Shown: piece after piece, positions 15,145-22,858 of the stretch | Position numbering within the stretch: the stretch's first letter is position 1 | Layout: the number at the start of each line of letters is the position of its first letter | NCBI GenBank assembly: GCA_036495525.1 | Contig: DASXMR010000118.1 | Span: forward strand, 1 to 33,581 | Source: DASXMR01 sp036495525 | GTDB lineage: Bacteria; Actinomycetota; Actinomycetes; Streptosporangiales; Streptosporangiaceae | Reading direction: 5' to 3' | Length of the DNA: 33,581 nt | The notes under the pieces: model-generated | The model's input: only the letters and a program-made list of their open reading frames with translations | The model's database searches: none | What the model was told of the DNA's origin: nothing | Program-made: the position numbers and the translations under genes

Positions 15145-16245
15145 TCAGCTGGCGGCGCCCTTGCACAGGCCGCCTGGCATCGACTTGGCGCAGTGGTTGC
15201 GCAGGAACCTCACCCGCCTGCCGGTGCCGTCCCAGCGCAGATCGGCCGGCCGGTTACGGAAGGCGGTGTTGCCGACGATGGTGTCGAAATTCGGGTTGCT
15301 GCCGTGGCTGATCTGCTTGGCGCTCAGCACCACGATGCCGCCGGAATTGAACTGGCGCCCGCGATTTCCGGCCACCGAGTTGTGCGACACGGTCGTCTGG
15401 GTGGCACCGAGGAGCAGGATGCCGCCGCCCTTGACACTGACCGGGGTCTCCTCGTTCTTCGGGCAGAACTTGTTGTTGCCGGTCACCCTGTTGTGCGCGA
15501 TGAGCGCGTTGCCGGCCCCGCCGTGCTGCCCGTCGTCCAGCACCAGGATTCCCTCGCAGTTGCCCGTCGACCGGTTGCCGGTCACGGTCACGCCGCGGGC
15601 GTGCCGGACGAAGATGCCGAACTCGTTGCCGCTGGCGCGGTTATCGCGCACCACCGTCGCCGCGTCCGGTGAGTCACCGACGTAGAAGCCGGCTTCGCCA
15701 TTGCCCACGGCGACATCGTGGGCAAACAGCGAGGCCGTCGACTCGAACCTGGAGATGCCATAGTCCCCGTCCCTGATCGCCGACACCCTCGTGACGGTCA
15801 GGCCGTAAGTGCCGAAGCCGAACACGCCGCTACCGCGGAACCCGGCCACCCGCAGGCCGGTGATCGTGTCGTCGTAGACCGGCGTGCGCACCGCCCCGGT
15901 CTTGGGGTTGACGCTCTTCGCCAGCACGCAGATGCCAGTTCCCCGGAAGACTCGCTGGCACAGATTCCTCGGTGCCTTGGCCGGCGGTCGCAGCACGGTG
16001 CCCTTCGAGCCGCGCAGGGTGATCCCGTCGCGCCTGATCAGCACCGCCTGGTGGTAAACGCCAGGGCGAAGCAGGACGGTGTCGCCAGGAAGGGCCTTGT
16101 TGATCGCGGCCTGAATGGACTGGCCCGGATGAACGACAAAAGTGGTCGCTGACGTAGCTGGCCGGGCAAATGCCGCGGCTGCGGTGGCAGTCGACAATGC
16201 CAGGCCGAAGCCGACTGCGCTGATGATAGTCATTAATTTACGCAC
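15145..16245 (-). CDS. Secreted right-handed parallel beta-helix protein (NosD/PbH1-like)
   Basis: 366 residues. GTG 16245 is chosen because a GGGGGG run sits 6 bp upstream; ATG 16233 is an alternative. A signal peptide (RKLMTIISAVGFGLALSTAT, ending near AFA-RP) is followed by the typical VHPGQSIQAAINKALPGDTV entry. PbH1-type coils then repeat the N-x-x-x-G-N pattern: VVRDNRASGNEFGIFV, GVTVTGNRSTGNCEGILV, IAHNRVTGNNKF, VSHNSVAGNRGRQFN and IVGNTAFRNRPADL. Such folds bind or cleave polysaccharides (pectate-lyase-like, NosD), but I see no clear catalytic cluster. The paired Cys near the end (HCAKSMPGGLCKG) could be a disulfide. A single-gene unit by context. Confidence 0.88.
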   Translation of the reverse strand: MRKLMTIISAVGFGLALSTATAAAAFARPATSATTFVVHPGQSIQAAINKALPGDTVLLRPGVYHQAVLIRRDGITLRGSKGTVLRPPAKAPRNLCQRVFRGTGICVLAKSVNPKTGAVRTPVYDDTITGLRVAGFRGSGVFGFGTYGLTVTRVSAIRDGDYGISRFESTASLFAHDVAVGNGEAGFYVGDSPDAATVVRDNRASGNEFGIFVRHARGVTVTGNRSTGNCEGILVLDDGQHGGAGNALIAHNRVTGNNKFCPKNEETPVSVKGGGILLLGATQTTVSHNSVAGNRGRQFNSGGIVVLSAKQISHGSNPNFDTIVGNTAFRNRPADLRWDGTGRRVRFLRNHCAKSMPGGLCKGAAS

Positions 16246-16514
16246 ATGTGCCCCCCGTTGTTTACCTCGCGAGCATCCCCTTCCCGGCCCGCAATTGGCA
16301 GGCAAAATAGCAGGCGCAGCGGGTCGCGGGAAGGCCGGCGGCCCGAACACGCCGCGGAATTAAATGCGACGCGCCCTGGCTGTCCGAAATCATGACCTCA
16401 GCCGGCTTCACCGGCCACTGCCGTGCGCGGCAGCCACAGCGCTATCACGGCGGCGGCCAGGTATCGTGCTCGCGGCCGTGCCGGCCAGCGCGTCCGGAAG
16501 CGCGGCCGGGCTGT

Positions 16515-16802
16515 TCAGCACGGCCGCGATGACGGCTCGGGAAACATCGACGTGCGGTCGATGAACCTGTACATCCGCTCCACCAGGTAGCCGGCGTTCC
16601 TGAGCGCCAGTTCCACCTTCGAGGTGACGTTGACGACGCCGCGTTCTCGGTCGCTGAACAAGTTGACGTCTTGAGTCGACCGGGTGGTCAGGCCGTGGGC
16701 GCGCAGCGCATTCCCGCCGGCCAGCGCGAAACCGTCCTGCTCGAGTACGGGCGGTACCACGCGAACGATTCCCTCGTGGTACTCGTCCAGGCCGCCCTTC
16801 AC
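16515..16802 (-). pseudogene. Truncated AbiEii/AbiGii-type nucleotidyltransferase
   Basis: 95 codons from GTG 16802. EQDGFALAGGNALRAHGLTT followed by RSTQDVNLFSD is the nucleotidyltransferase signature (GG, then a D-x-D pair) of the AbiEii/AbiGii toxin-like family. The second Asp is Asn here (DVN), which should destroy metal binding. After NAGYLVERMY the similarity ends and a TGA follows; the usual ~220-residue protein would continue with helices. It therefore looks like a degraded toxin or resistance gene. It starts 12 bp after the (read-through) end of the putative partner gene, forming a former operon. Confidence 0.65.
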
Positions 16803-16814
16803 CGGGCAGCCGCA

Positions 16815-17183
16815 TCAGCTAGCGGCGCGCAGCTTGGCGGGGTGGCCGGCCAGGGCCGGGTGCGTGGCCTCCCATGCGGCCCGGACGGGCGGGGGGAGGC
16901 GCAGCGCCACTTCCGGTCATTTCCGGGTGAGGGTCGAGCCGTCGAGCAGGCCGGTGAGGTCCCTGGGCCCGCGAGCTTCGCGGAGCACCGTCCGGTAGAC
17001 CGTGGCCAGGTCAGAGGGGTCGTCGAGGTCGAAGATGCTGTCCTTGCTTGACCAGTACACCGACAGCGGCAACTCGATCCGGCCGCCGGTCGGGCCCTGC
17101 AGGTCTGCCAGGTCGGTGGCAACGAGCACCGGCCTGCGCAGGTACACCTCTGGCGCGGCCACAACGGACATGTAGCCGATCAC
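16815..17183 (-). pseudogene. Putative AbiEii partner protein, interrupted by in-frame TGA
   Basis: Starts at GTG 17183 (or ATG 17171, MSVVAAPEVYLRRPVLVATD). The N-terminal 88 codons read as a small protein: TDLADLQGPTGGRIELPLSV, YWSSKDSIFDLDD, and TVLREARGPRDLTGLLDG. A TGA at 16917-16919 interrupts the frame, but the same frame continues without a gap as PEVALRLPPPVRAAWEATHP up to TGA 16815-16817. By my memory of relatives, Trp follows LTR-x at this place, so TGG to TGA is the likely lesion. It is upstream of and close to the truncated AbiEii-like gene. The biochemical role is not known to me. Confidence 0.6.
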
Positions 17184-17228
17184 CGCGCATCAGTCACCAG
17201 CCGTGTTCCCGCAGGCTGGGAAACAGGG

Positions 17229-17248
17229 GGTTTGCGTCCATGCAAACC
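17229..17248. promoter_or_regulatory. Palindrome upstream of the AbiEii-like pair
   Basis: GGTTTGC-GTCCAT-GCAAACC is a perfect 7-bp inverted repeat 46 bp upstream of GTG 17183, suited to an operator for the decayed pair. Its GTTTG/CAAAC half-sites recall those at 14869-14890, but with N8 rather than N6 between them. Confidence 0.45.
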
Positions 17249-17285
17249 AATGTACGAGCCTGCCCTGCCGGGTGGTGGTAGGCAA

Positions 17286-17318
17286 GAGCCCCGCCGCGCG
17301 TGTCGCGCGGCGGGGCTC
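17286..17318 (-). terminator. Perfect 15-bp hairpin terminator behind the secreted protein gene
   Basis: GAGCCCCGCCGCGCG (17286-17300), loop TGT, and its exact complement (17304-17318). It lies 20 bp after the stop of the minus-strand secreted gene and is followed on that strand by TTGCC. A very stable intrinsic terminator. Confidence 0.88.
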
Positions 17319-17338
17319 CCGTCAGAGCGTTTCGCCTG

Positions 17339-18043
17339 CTACGAGCCGCAGTCCGCGGTGTTGTTGGTGAGAATGTTGCCGTCCCTGGCCTGGCTGCCGC
17401 CTCCGTTGGCCGCAGAGTCCACCCACCGGTAGGCGAAGTTCGGACATTGCGCGTTGACGTCGAAGCCGAGCTGGTAGGTCCAGCCCCAGTCACCGAGGGT
17501 CTGAAGCACGTACGTGGTGCCGGTACGCGGGAAGAACAGCCGGGGCATGTTCGAGCTGGTCTTGAACCCGGTGCCGACGCCCGAGCTGATGGCCGCCGGG
17601 GCCAGGCTCGGGTCGGCGGTGTCGCGGTTGGTGAAGAACACCGCGTCCTGGGTGCCGCCGTTGAAGCTGCCGGTCAGGGACTGGTCCTCGGTGCCAACAC
17701 GCGGGCCGAGGGCGTTCGCGATGGTGGTGAAGGTGCCGGCGTCGGTGATCTTGTAGGACCACTGCCAGCACCGGGCGGATCCGGCCGCGCAGTTCGACAC
17801 CGCTGCGGCGCCGACCAGGTGCAGGCTGATCTTGCGGGCGAACTTGTCAACGGCCCAGTTCCCGCCCTGCGCGGACGAGTCTTGGTCGTTACTGATCTGG
17901 ATCGTCTTCGACCAGGTCGTCTTCGCTGGGGCGGCCTGGCTTGCGGAGGCAGCGATGCCCGCACCGACCATGGCGGCGAGGATGCCGGTACTGGCGACGG
18001 TGATGGTCAGCGCCCGGCGGGCGCGGGGGGTTCCGATTCGCAA
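17339..18043 (-). CDS. Secreted four-cysteine protein of unknown function
   Basis: 234 residues from TTG 18043, eight bases after AAAGGAG; the open frame upstream to 18136 lacks a ribosome-binding site. The basic start (RIGTPRARRALTITVASTG) and hydrophobic stretch ILAAMVGAGIAASASQA-AP form a Sec signal peptide. The mature ~195 residues have four Cys in the mature part: NCAAGSARCWQW, NAQCPNF and the near-terminal ADCGS, enough for two disulfides. Beta-rich segments (GWTYQLGFDVNAQ, NFAYRWVDSAANGG) suggest a globular extracellular domain. I do not recognise the family. A perfect terminator closes the unit. The upstream neighbour is a small ribbon-helix-helix gene on the same strand. Confidence 0.8.
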   Translation of the reverse strand: MRIGTPRARRALTITVASTGILAAMVGAGIAASASQAAPAKTTWSKTIQISNDQDSSAQGGNWAVDKFARKISLHLVGAAAVSNCAAGSARCWQWSYKITDAGTFTTIANALGPRVGTEDQSLTGSFNGGTQDAVFFTNRDTADPSLAPAAISSGVGTGFKTSSNMPRLFFPRTGTTYVLQTLGDWGWTYQLGFDVNAQCPNFAYRWVDSAANGGGSQARDGNILTNNTADCGS

Positions 18044-18151
18044 GGGTGGGGCTCCTTTCCTGGCGCCCGGCAATACCGGGCCGGGGCATATCGGGGATTG
18101 CCAGTAAGACGCGCCAGCCCGGTAGATGGTGTACACGCGGACAGACGCCGG

Positions 18152-18322
18152 TTATGGTGCGCGGACGATCTTTTCGGCCCCGTCGGTGTCGTCGATCTTG
18201 CGGACCACCCATTTTTTCGCCAGCGTCGACGGGGGCAGCCCCTGGTGCTCGGCGATCGCGCGGAGTTCGGCGAGCTTCCGCTGCGGCAGCCGGATGGTGA
18301 TATTCGTGTCGTTGCCGTTCAT
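18152..18322 (-). CDS. Ribbon-helix-helix (CopG/Arc-type) DNA-binding protein
   Basis: 56 residues, MNGNDTNITIRLPQRKLAEL and onward. The pattern NITIRLPQRKLAELRAIAEH (beta-strand, then helix 1) followed by GLPPSTLAKKWVVRKI (turn and helix 2) is the RHH fold in full. RHH dimers insert the strand into the major groove and usually repress their own operon; many are antitoxins. No toxin gene is next to it; downstream is the secreted four-Cys protein. Two TTCGCATT direct repeats 11 bp apart lie 7 bp upstream of the start. Length and composition are right for the family, so I call it a real small gene. Confidence 0.8.
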   Translation of the reverse strand: MNGNDTNITIRLPQRKLAELRAIAEHQGLPPSTLAKKWVVRKIDDTDGAEKIVRAP

Positions 18323-18329
18323 GGCCTAT

Positions 18330-18348
18330 TTCGCATTCGCTTCGCATT
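18330..18348. promoter_or_regulatory. Direct-repeat operator of the RHH gene
   Basis: TTCGCATT at 18330-18337 and again at 18341-18348, 11 bp (one helical turn) apart, directly upstream of the RHH start at 18322. RHH proteins bind such same-face direct or inverted repeats cooperatively. Binding is inferred. Confidence 0.5.
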
Positions 18349-18509
18349 ACAGCGGGGAATGGCGCAAGATCGCGCCGGGTATCCCGTAATCCTAGCGATC
18401 GGCCGCGAGGCGGGGCGGATGACCTGGCAACGCCCGGAAGGAACCACTCAACCTACGCTGACCAGGCCACCCGCGTCGGTCACGCTACCGGGGCAATCGT
18501 GCAGGCCGC

Positions 18510-18608
18510 TTACGGGCTGGTGTACCGCTCGATGATCTCCTGCATCTGCCGGTATGCGGCCTTGGCCTCGGGCCCGGTCGGGGCCGCGTCCGGGTCCATG
18601 ATCGCCAC
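18510..18608 (-). CDS. Possible short ORF or gene relic
   Basis: 32 codons from GTG 18608 (or ATG 18599): MDPDAAPTGPEAKAAYRQMQ then EIIERYTSP. Protein-like amphipathic composition, but no Shine-Dalgarno and no recognised family. It directly follows the stop (18609-18611) of a longer minus-strand frame whose end (FAEALSTRTSGARRVRVAAA) also looks protein-like. The stretch 18349-18879 otherwise shows nothing I can support, and may hold remains of a small accessory gene. Confidence 0.25.
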   Translation of the reverse strand: MAIMDPDAAPTGPEAKAAYRQMQEIIERYTSP

Positions 18609-18879
18609 TCACTGCTGCCCGTTCGCAGCGGCCACTCGCACCCGCCGCGCCCCTGACGTCCGCGTCGACAGTGCCTCGGCGAACTCTGGCGGCGGCCCCT
18701 CCCGGTCAGGCCGAGGCTGTGCCGCCGCCTGGCCATGGCCCGTGCCCGCCGTCTGCCCCCGGCAGCCTGTTGCCTGGGGGTACTGTGTTGATCTGCGATG
18801 CAACCGGACAACCAGGCTCAAGGCTCCGGTATTTTCCGCCACATCAGCCCATCAGTATCCCTGCCGCAAGGAGCTGCGA

Positions 18880-19011
18880 ATGCTGGCCAGCGCGCCCTGG
18901 CGCCTCCCCGCTCGGCACGGCGCCACCGCCGGTCACCGTTTCCCCTCCGGGCTGGCCGCCAGCCGCCAGGCTCTCAGGCTGCACCTCCCCGCTGGCCTGG
19001 CGCGTGGCTGA
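18880..19011 (+). CDS. Possible 43-codon leader ORF before the membrane protein
   Basis: ATG 18880 has an ideal AAGGAG at 18868-18873. The 43-residue product (MLASAPWRLPARHGATAGHR and onward, rich in Arg and Ala) matches no family. Its TGA (19009-19011) overlaps the GTG at 19004 that best starts the following membrane protein. It may be a coupling leader peptide, or a sign that the real start is here with a frameshift in the sequence. Confidence 0.35.
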   Translation: MLASAPWRLPARHGATAGHRFPSGLAASRQALRLHLPAGLARG

Positions 19012-20653
19012 CCGCGATATCGCCGCCGGCTCCGGCGCCCAGCCGGGCGGCCGCGCAGCTCACCGCGCCCAGGCCGGACCCGCGGTAGCCGGCGGCGAGC
19101 GGGCGCGTACCGAGGCCCCGGCTGCCGGCCCGACGGCAGCCGGAACCGCCAAGCCCGGGGCCGGCCGCGCTGCCTGGCCGGAGCGAGCCGGGCTGCTGCT
19201 CAGGCAGCACTGGCTGTTCGCCCTCGTGCTGGCCGCAGGGCTGGTGCTGCGCGTGCTGGTGCAGCTCGCCTACAACCCGGCGCTGATCTACGTCGACTCG
19301 CTCAAGTACCTGTTCGGCGATTACCCGGGCTCCGACCCGCTCGGCTACGACGCGGTGCTGAAGACCGTGCTGCCGGTCAGCAACCTGAGCACTGTCGCGC
19401 TGCTCCAGCACCTGCTCGGGCTCGCCATGGGCGTGCTGATCTACCTGGTGCTGCTGCGCCGCGGCGCTGCCCGCTGGCTGGCCGCGCTGGCCGCTGCCCC
19501 GGTGCTGCTCGACGGCTATGAGCTGCAGATGGAGCACATGATCATGCCGGACGTCTGGTTCGAGGCGCTGGTCGTGATCGGCTTCGCGCTGCTGCTGTGG
19601 CGGCCGGTGGTCAGCGCCCCGTTCGCGATCGCGGCCGGCCTGATCCTCGGCTCGTCGGCGACCGTAAGGCAGATCGGCGAGCTGCTGATCTTCCCGGTCG
19701 TGCTTTACCTGCTGCTGGCCGGCGGCAGCTGGCGGCGCTCGCTTGGCACGTCGGTGGCCGTGATCGTCGCGTTCGCCGTGCCGATCGTGACCTACAGCAG
19801 CGTGTCGCTCGCGCAGACCGGGCACTTCCGGCTGGCCCGCGGGCAGGCCCTCACCGGCCGTACCGCGCTCGCAGCCGACTGCGCCACCCTGAACGTCCCG
19901 CCGGACGTCAGGCGAATCTGCCCGACGCCGGCTGAGCAGGCGATCGGCGCTGACAACCTGGAGCACTCCGGCCACTCAGTGATCTACTCCGCCCCGCTGC
20001 CGCCTGGCGTGAAGCGCGCCAGGGTCATCGGCCAGCTGCGCAGCGCGGTGCTGCATCAGCAGCCGCAGCGGGTCGCGGTATCCGTGCTGCGCGACGCGGT
20101 CCGGCTGTTCGCGCCGATCAGGCGGCAGGAGCCAAGCATCACGCCGATCTCCAGGTGGCAGTTCCAGCAGGGCTACCCGAACTATCCGCCCTGGGTGCGG
20201 GTGAACCCCGTCAGCCATGAGATCGTCCTCGGGGCGCAGCGGCTGGCGTTCCACCCGTTCCACTTCAGCGTGCTCAAGCCCACCTGGGGCGGCAAGGCCA
20301 GGGTGAACCGGCCGCTGGCCGCGTTCCTGCGGTTCTACCAGCGCTACGGCGGCTACACGCCGGGGCCGCTGCTCGCGCTGTGCACGCTGGCCGGGCTCGC
20401 CGGGTCGCTGCTGCTGCTCATGCGCCGGGTCAGGCGCGGCAGCAGCGGCCGGACCAGGCAGCTAGCGCTCGGCTGCCTGCTGTTCTCCGCCAGCTCGGTC
20501 GTGGTACTGCTGCTGCCCGACGTGTTCGAGTTCTCCTGGCGTTACCAGCTGCCTGCCACCATCACGCTGGTGCCCGCCGGGTTCCTCGGGTTCGCGGCGC
20601 TGCTGAGCTTCTGGCGCGACCGGCAGCAGGCACGCCAGCAGCCGGCCGGCTGA
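19004..20653 (+). CDS. Polytopic membrane protein, GT-C-like glycosyltransferase
   Basis: 549 residues from GTG 19004; the frame is open upstream to 18671, but that part is low-complexity and non-membrane. A ~65-residue Ala/Gly/Pro-rich cytoplasmic N-terminus leads to the first helix (WLFALVLAAGLVLRVLVQLA), followed by the loop NPALIYVDSLKYLFGDYPG with acidic D98, which is placed like the catalytic Asp of GT-C enzymes. About eight more helices follow, then a large extracellular domain (residues ~270-445) with Cys residues (ADCATLNVPPDVRRICPTP), and final helices. It resembles actinobacterial envelope glycosyltransferases that use polyprenyl-phosphate sugars. The substrate is unknown; the context is a galactofuran locus. 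Confidence 0.72.
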   Translation: MADRDIAAGSGAQPGGRAAHRAQAGPAVAGGERARTEAPAAGPTAAGTAKPGAGRAAWPERAGLLLRQHWLFALVLAAGLVLRVLVQLAYNPALIYVDSLKYLFGDYPGSDPLGYDAVLKTVLPVSNLSTVALLQHLLGLAMGVLIYLVLLRRGAARWLAALAAAPVLLDGYELQMEHMIMPDVWFEALVVIGFALLLWRPVVSAPFAIAAGLILGSSATVRQIGELLIFPVVLYLLLAGGSWRRSLGTSVAVIVAFAVPIVTYSSVSLAQTGHFRLARGQALTGRTALAADCATLNVPPDVRRICPTPAEQAIGADNLEHSGHSVIYSAPLPPGVKRARVIGQLRSAVLHQQPQRVAVSVLRDAVRLFAPIRRQEPSITPISRWQFQQGYPNYPPWVRVNPVSHEIVLGAQRLAFHPFHFSVLKPTWGGKARVNRPLAAFLRFYQRYGGYTPGPLLALCTLAGLAGSLLLLMRRVRRGSSGRTRQLALGCLLFSASSVVVLLLPDVFEFSWRYQLPATITLVPAGFLGFAALLSFWRDRQQARQQPAG

Positions 20654-20661
20654 GCCGCTCG

Positions 20662-21585
20662 CTAGGTCGGGCTGGCCGGCCCAGCGCCGGCCAGCACCTC
20701 CTCGTTGGGCCGTGGCCGGGTTCGCAGCCCGGCGACGAGGCCGCGGCGCAGCGCGCCGGCCAGCGCCCGCCGGTCGCCGGACCCGGCGAAGGTGCGCGCC
20801 CACCGGCGCAGCGTCGAGCCGCCGTACAGCAGCCGCTCGGCAGGCGCCAGCGGCGCAGCCGCACGCAGCGTCCAGATCTTGTTGCGCACCTCGTAGAAGA
20901 AGCGCGGGCCAGGATCAGCGTTGGTCGAGCCGAATGTCCTGGTCTTGTGCACCACCACGCTCGCCGGGCAGAGCAGGCCCTGGTTGCCTCGCAGCAGCCT
21001 GGTGGTGAACTCGAAGTCGTCGTTCCACAGGAAGTAGTCGGCCAGCGGCAGCCCGCGCTGGCGGGCCGCCGCGGCCTCGACCAGGACTGAGACGAACGAG
21101 GCCGAGCGGATCGGCACGCAGCCCGCCGCTTCGGCGGCCTGCCGCTCGGCCCTGGAGGCCAACGGCCGGGGCCTTGGCGTGTTCATCGGGTGCGGCCGGC
21201 CGTCGGTCCACTCGACCCGGCTGGCGACCAGCACCGGGCTTGGCTGGTGCCGCTGCCTGGCGGCGAGCAGCGCGGCGAGCGCGCCAGGTGCTGGCACGGT
21301 GTCGTCGTCCATCAGCCACAGCAGGCTGGCCCCGGCGGCGAGGCCGCGCGTCATCCCGTAGGCGAAGCCGCCGGCGCCGCCGGTGTTGCGGGTCAGCTCG
21401 GCCAGGTCGACGGCCGGGAAGCGCTCGCGCACCGCGTCGGCTGTCTGGTCCGACGAGGCGTTGTCGACGACGATCACCTGATCCGGCGGGCGGCTCTGCG
21501 CCTGCACGGCGGCCAGGGCCTCAAGCAGCAGCTCCCGGCGGTTGTAAGTGACTACCACGGCGGCGATCAGCTCGGCCTGCTGCAT
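20662..21585 (-). CDS. GT2 glycosyltransferase related to galactofuranosyltransferase GlfT1
   Basis: 307 residues. The GT-A fold start IAAVVVTYNRRELLLEAL and IVVDNASSDQT is followed by NTGGAGGFAYGMTRGLAAGA and the metal-binding D93-D-D95 (LLWLMDDDTVP). The catalytic-base region LADYFLWNDDFEFTTRL (D189, D190) matches the layout of mycobacterial GlfT1, whose corresponding segment has R-N-L-G-G-A-G-G-F. GlfT1 adds the first Galf residues to the rhamnosyl-GlcNAc lipid linker. Here it starts one base after the stop of the sulfotransferase gene, so both are one operon. GlfT1-like is my best assignment; a rhamnosyltransferase is possible. Confidence 0.78.
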   Translation of the reverse strand: MQQAELIAAVVVTYNRRELLLEALAAVQAQSRPPDQVIVVDNASSDQTADAVRERFPAVDLAELTRNTGGAGGFAYGMTRGLAAGASLLWLMDDDTVPAPGALAALLAARQRHQPSPVLVASRVEWTDGRPHPMNTPRPRPLASRAERQAAEAAGCVPIRSASFVSVLVEAAAARQRGLPLADYFLWNDDFEFTTRLLRGNQGLLCPASVVVHKTRTFGSTNADPGPRFFYEVRNKIWTLRAAAPLAPAERLLYGGSTLRRWARTFAGSGDRRALAGALRRGLVAGLRTRPRPNEEVLAGAGPASPT

Positions 21586-21586
21586 G

Positions 21587-22858
21587 TTAGGGGCGACCCC
21601 GCGTTCTCGACCGCTCGAACGCTCGCAGCGTCGCCACCCGCAGCCGCCGGACGGCCGGCGAGCGGCTTGACAGGTCGCGGACGATCCGCTTGACCCGCGG
21701 CGACCTGCCGACCGCTGCCTCGATCCGGCCCACCAGCCCGCGCTGCTCGCTGCGCGCGCTGCGCTGCCGCGCTGCCCGGTTCTCCCTGTGGTACTGGTTC
21801 AGGAAAAGCGCCGCGACCGACTCGACCGCGGCGTCGAGGATGTCCTCGGGGCGCTGCCCGGCCGGGCTGGCTGGCGGCTCGGTCGACTGCTCCGGCTGCA
21901 GCTCGGGAAGCTCGCCGATGATGTCGTAGCCGGCCTGGGCGAGCCCGCTGACCAGCGCCTCGGCCGTGTCCTTGGCCCATGCGTCGCGGTCGGCCGGCAG
22001 CACAAGCCGGCCGTGCCTTGGCCGGGCGGCCAGTGACCGGTGGGCGATCCCTTCCTTGATGTTCCACATGTAGTACCAGCCGGGCATCTCGTCACCGAGC
22101 GCTTCGTTGAGGCGGCGCAGGAACTCGATCTCCGGCAGGCCAAGCGAGGCGTTCGGCCGGGCCAGGCTGGTCTCGACGCTATCCGGATCGACTTCCAGCA
22201 GGCCGGCGAAGCGGCGCCAGAGCAGCCCGTCGCCCGAGCCGCGAGGCGGGACCGTGATCACGTGCACCTGCTCGGGCGGCAGCTGCCGCGCCCAGAGCCG
22301 CAGCACCGCCAGCGTGTCGTGCACCCGCCAGAACCAGAACTGCCGGCGGTCGGCGGCCACCGACTCGACATCGATGACGTCGGCCAGCCAGTCTTCCCAG
22401 CCGCGGGTACTGCGGTGCTTGACCGTCTCCTGCCACTCGGCTGGCAGCAGCGAGGCCATGTCCCTGACGGTCAGCACGACGTGCACCTGCGCTGGCTGCA
22501 GCGAGCGCACCGCGCGGTCGGCCTGGTCGGCGTCGACGGCGGCGAACAGCTCGTGCGAGATGACCGAGACCCTGCCCGCCTGCCTGGCCTGGCCGGCCAG
22601 GATGTCCCACTCGCCGTCCCAGGACCCGGCCGGATCGTCAGCTCGCTTCTCGATGCCGCGCAGGTCCTGGCTGGCGCGGAAGTGATCCTGCGGGTGGTGG
22701 CCGGGCAGCGTCACGCCCTGCGCGGCCAGGGCGGGACGGTTGCGCCACATCACCTGCTGCAGGAACGTCGTGCCGGTCTTCGGCTCGCCGACGTGCAGGA
22801 TGACCTTCGGCCGCTGCCCGTCGGCCGGGCGGGGCGCGGTGGCGTCGGTCGCAGCCAA
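21587..22858 (-). CDS. Sulfotransferase-family protein
   Basis: 423 residues from TTG 22858, preceded by GAGGT at 7 bp; a GTG at 23011 would add 51 residues of unconvincing sequence. The PAPS 5'-phosphosulfate loop is VILHVGEPKTGTTFLQQVMW (about residues 20-40). The 3'-phosphate region is seen in VHVVLTVRDMASLLPAEWQE. GKxGTTxLQ plus R-D-x-x-S/L is typical of the carbohydrate-type sulfotransferase superfamily. A ~100-residue C-terminal helical and basic tail (RAARQRSARSEQRGLVGRIE) follows. It should transfer sulfate from PAPS to a hydroxyl group. It is in an operon with the GlfT1-like GT2, suggesting a glycan or glycolipid acceptor, but this is inferred. Confidence 0.78.
   Translation of the reverse strand: MAATDATAPRPADGQRPKVILHVGEPKTGTTFLQQVMWRNRPALAAQGVTLPGHHPQDHFRASQDLRGIEKRADDPAGSWDGEWDILAGQARQAGRVSVISHELFAAVDADQADRAVRSLQPAQVHVVLTVRDMASLLPAEWQETVKHRSTRGWEDWLADVIDVESVAADRRQFWFWRVHDTLAVLRLWARQLPPEQVHVITVPPRGSGDGLLWRRFAGLLEVDPDSVETSLARPNASLGLPEIEFLRRLNEALGDEMPGWYYMWNIKEGIAHRSLAARPRHGRLVLPADRDAWAKDTAEALVSGLAQAGYDIIGELPELQPEQSTEPPASPAGQRPEDILDAAVESVAALFLNQYHRENRAARQRSARSEQRGLVGRIEAAVGRSPRVKRIVRDLSSRSPAVRRLRVATLRAFERSRTRGRP

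Noticed and set aside
16917..16919. TGA read as selenocysteine
   Set aside because: The expected residue is Trp, there is no SECIS-like hairpin that I can see, and the neighbouring gene is also degraded.
18671..19003. Start of the GT-C-like protein at 18671
   Set aside because: The extra 111 residues are Pro/Gly-rich, without a domain, and have no ribosome-binding site; GTG 19004 is closer to the first helix.
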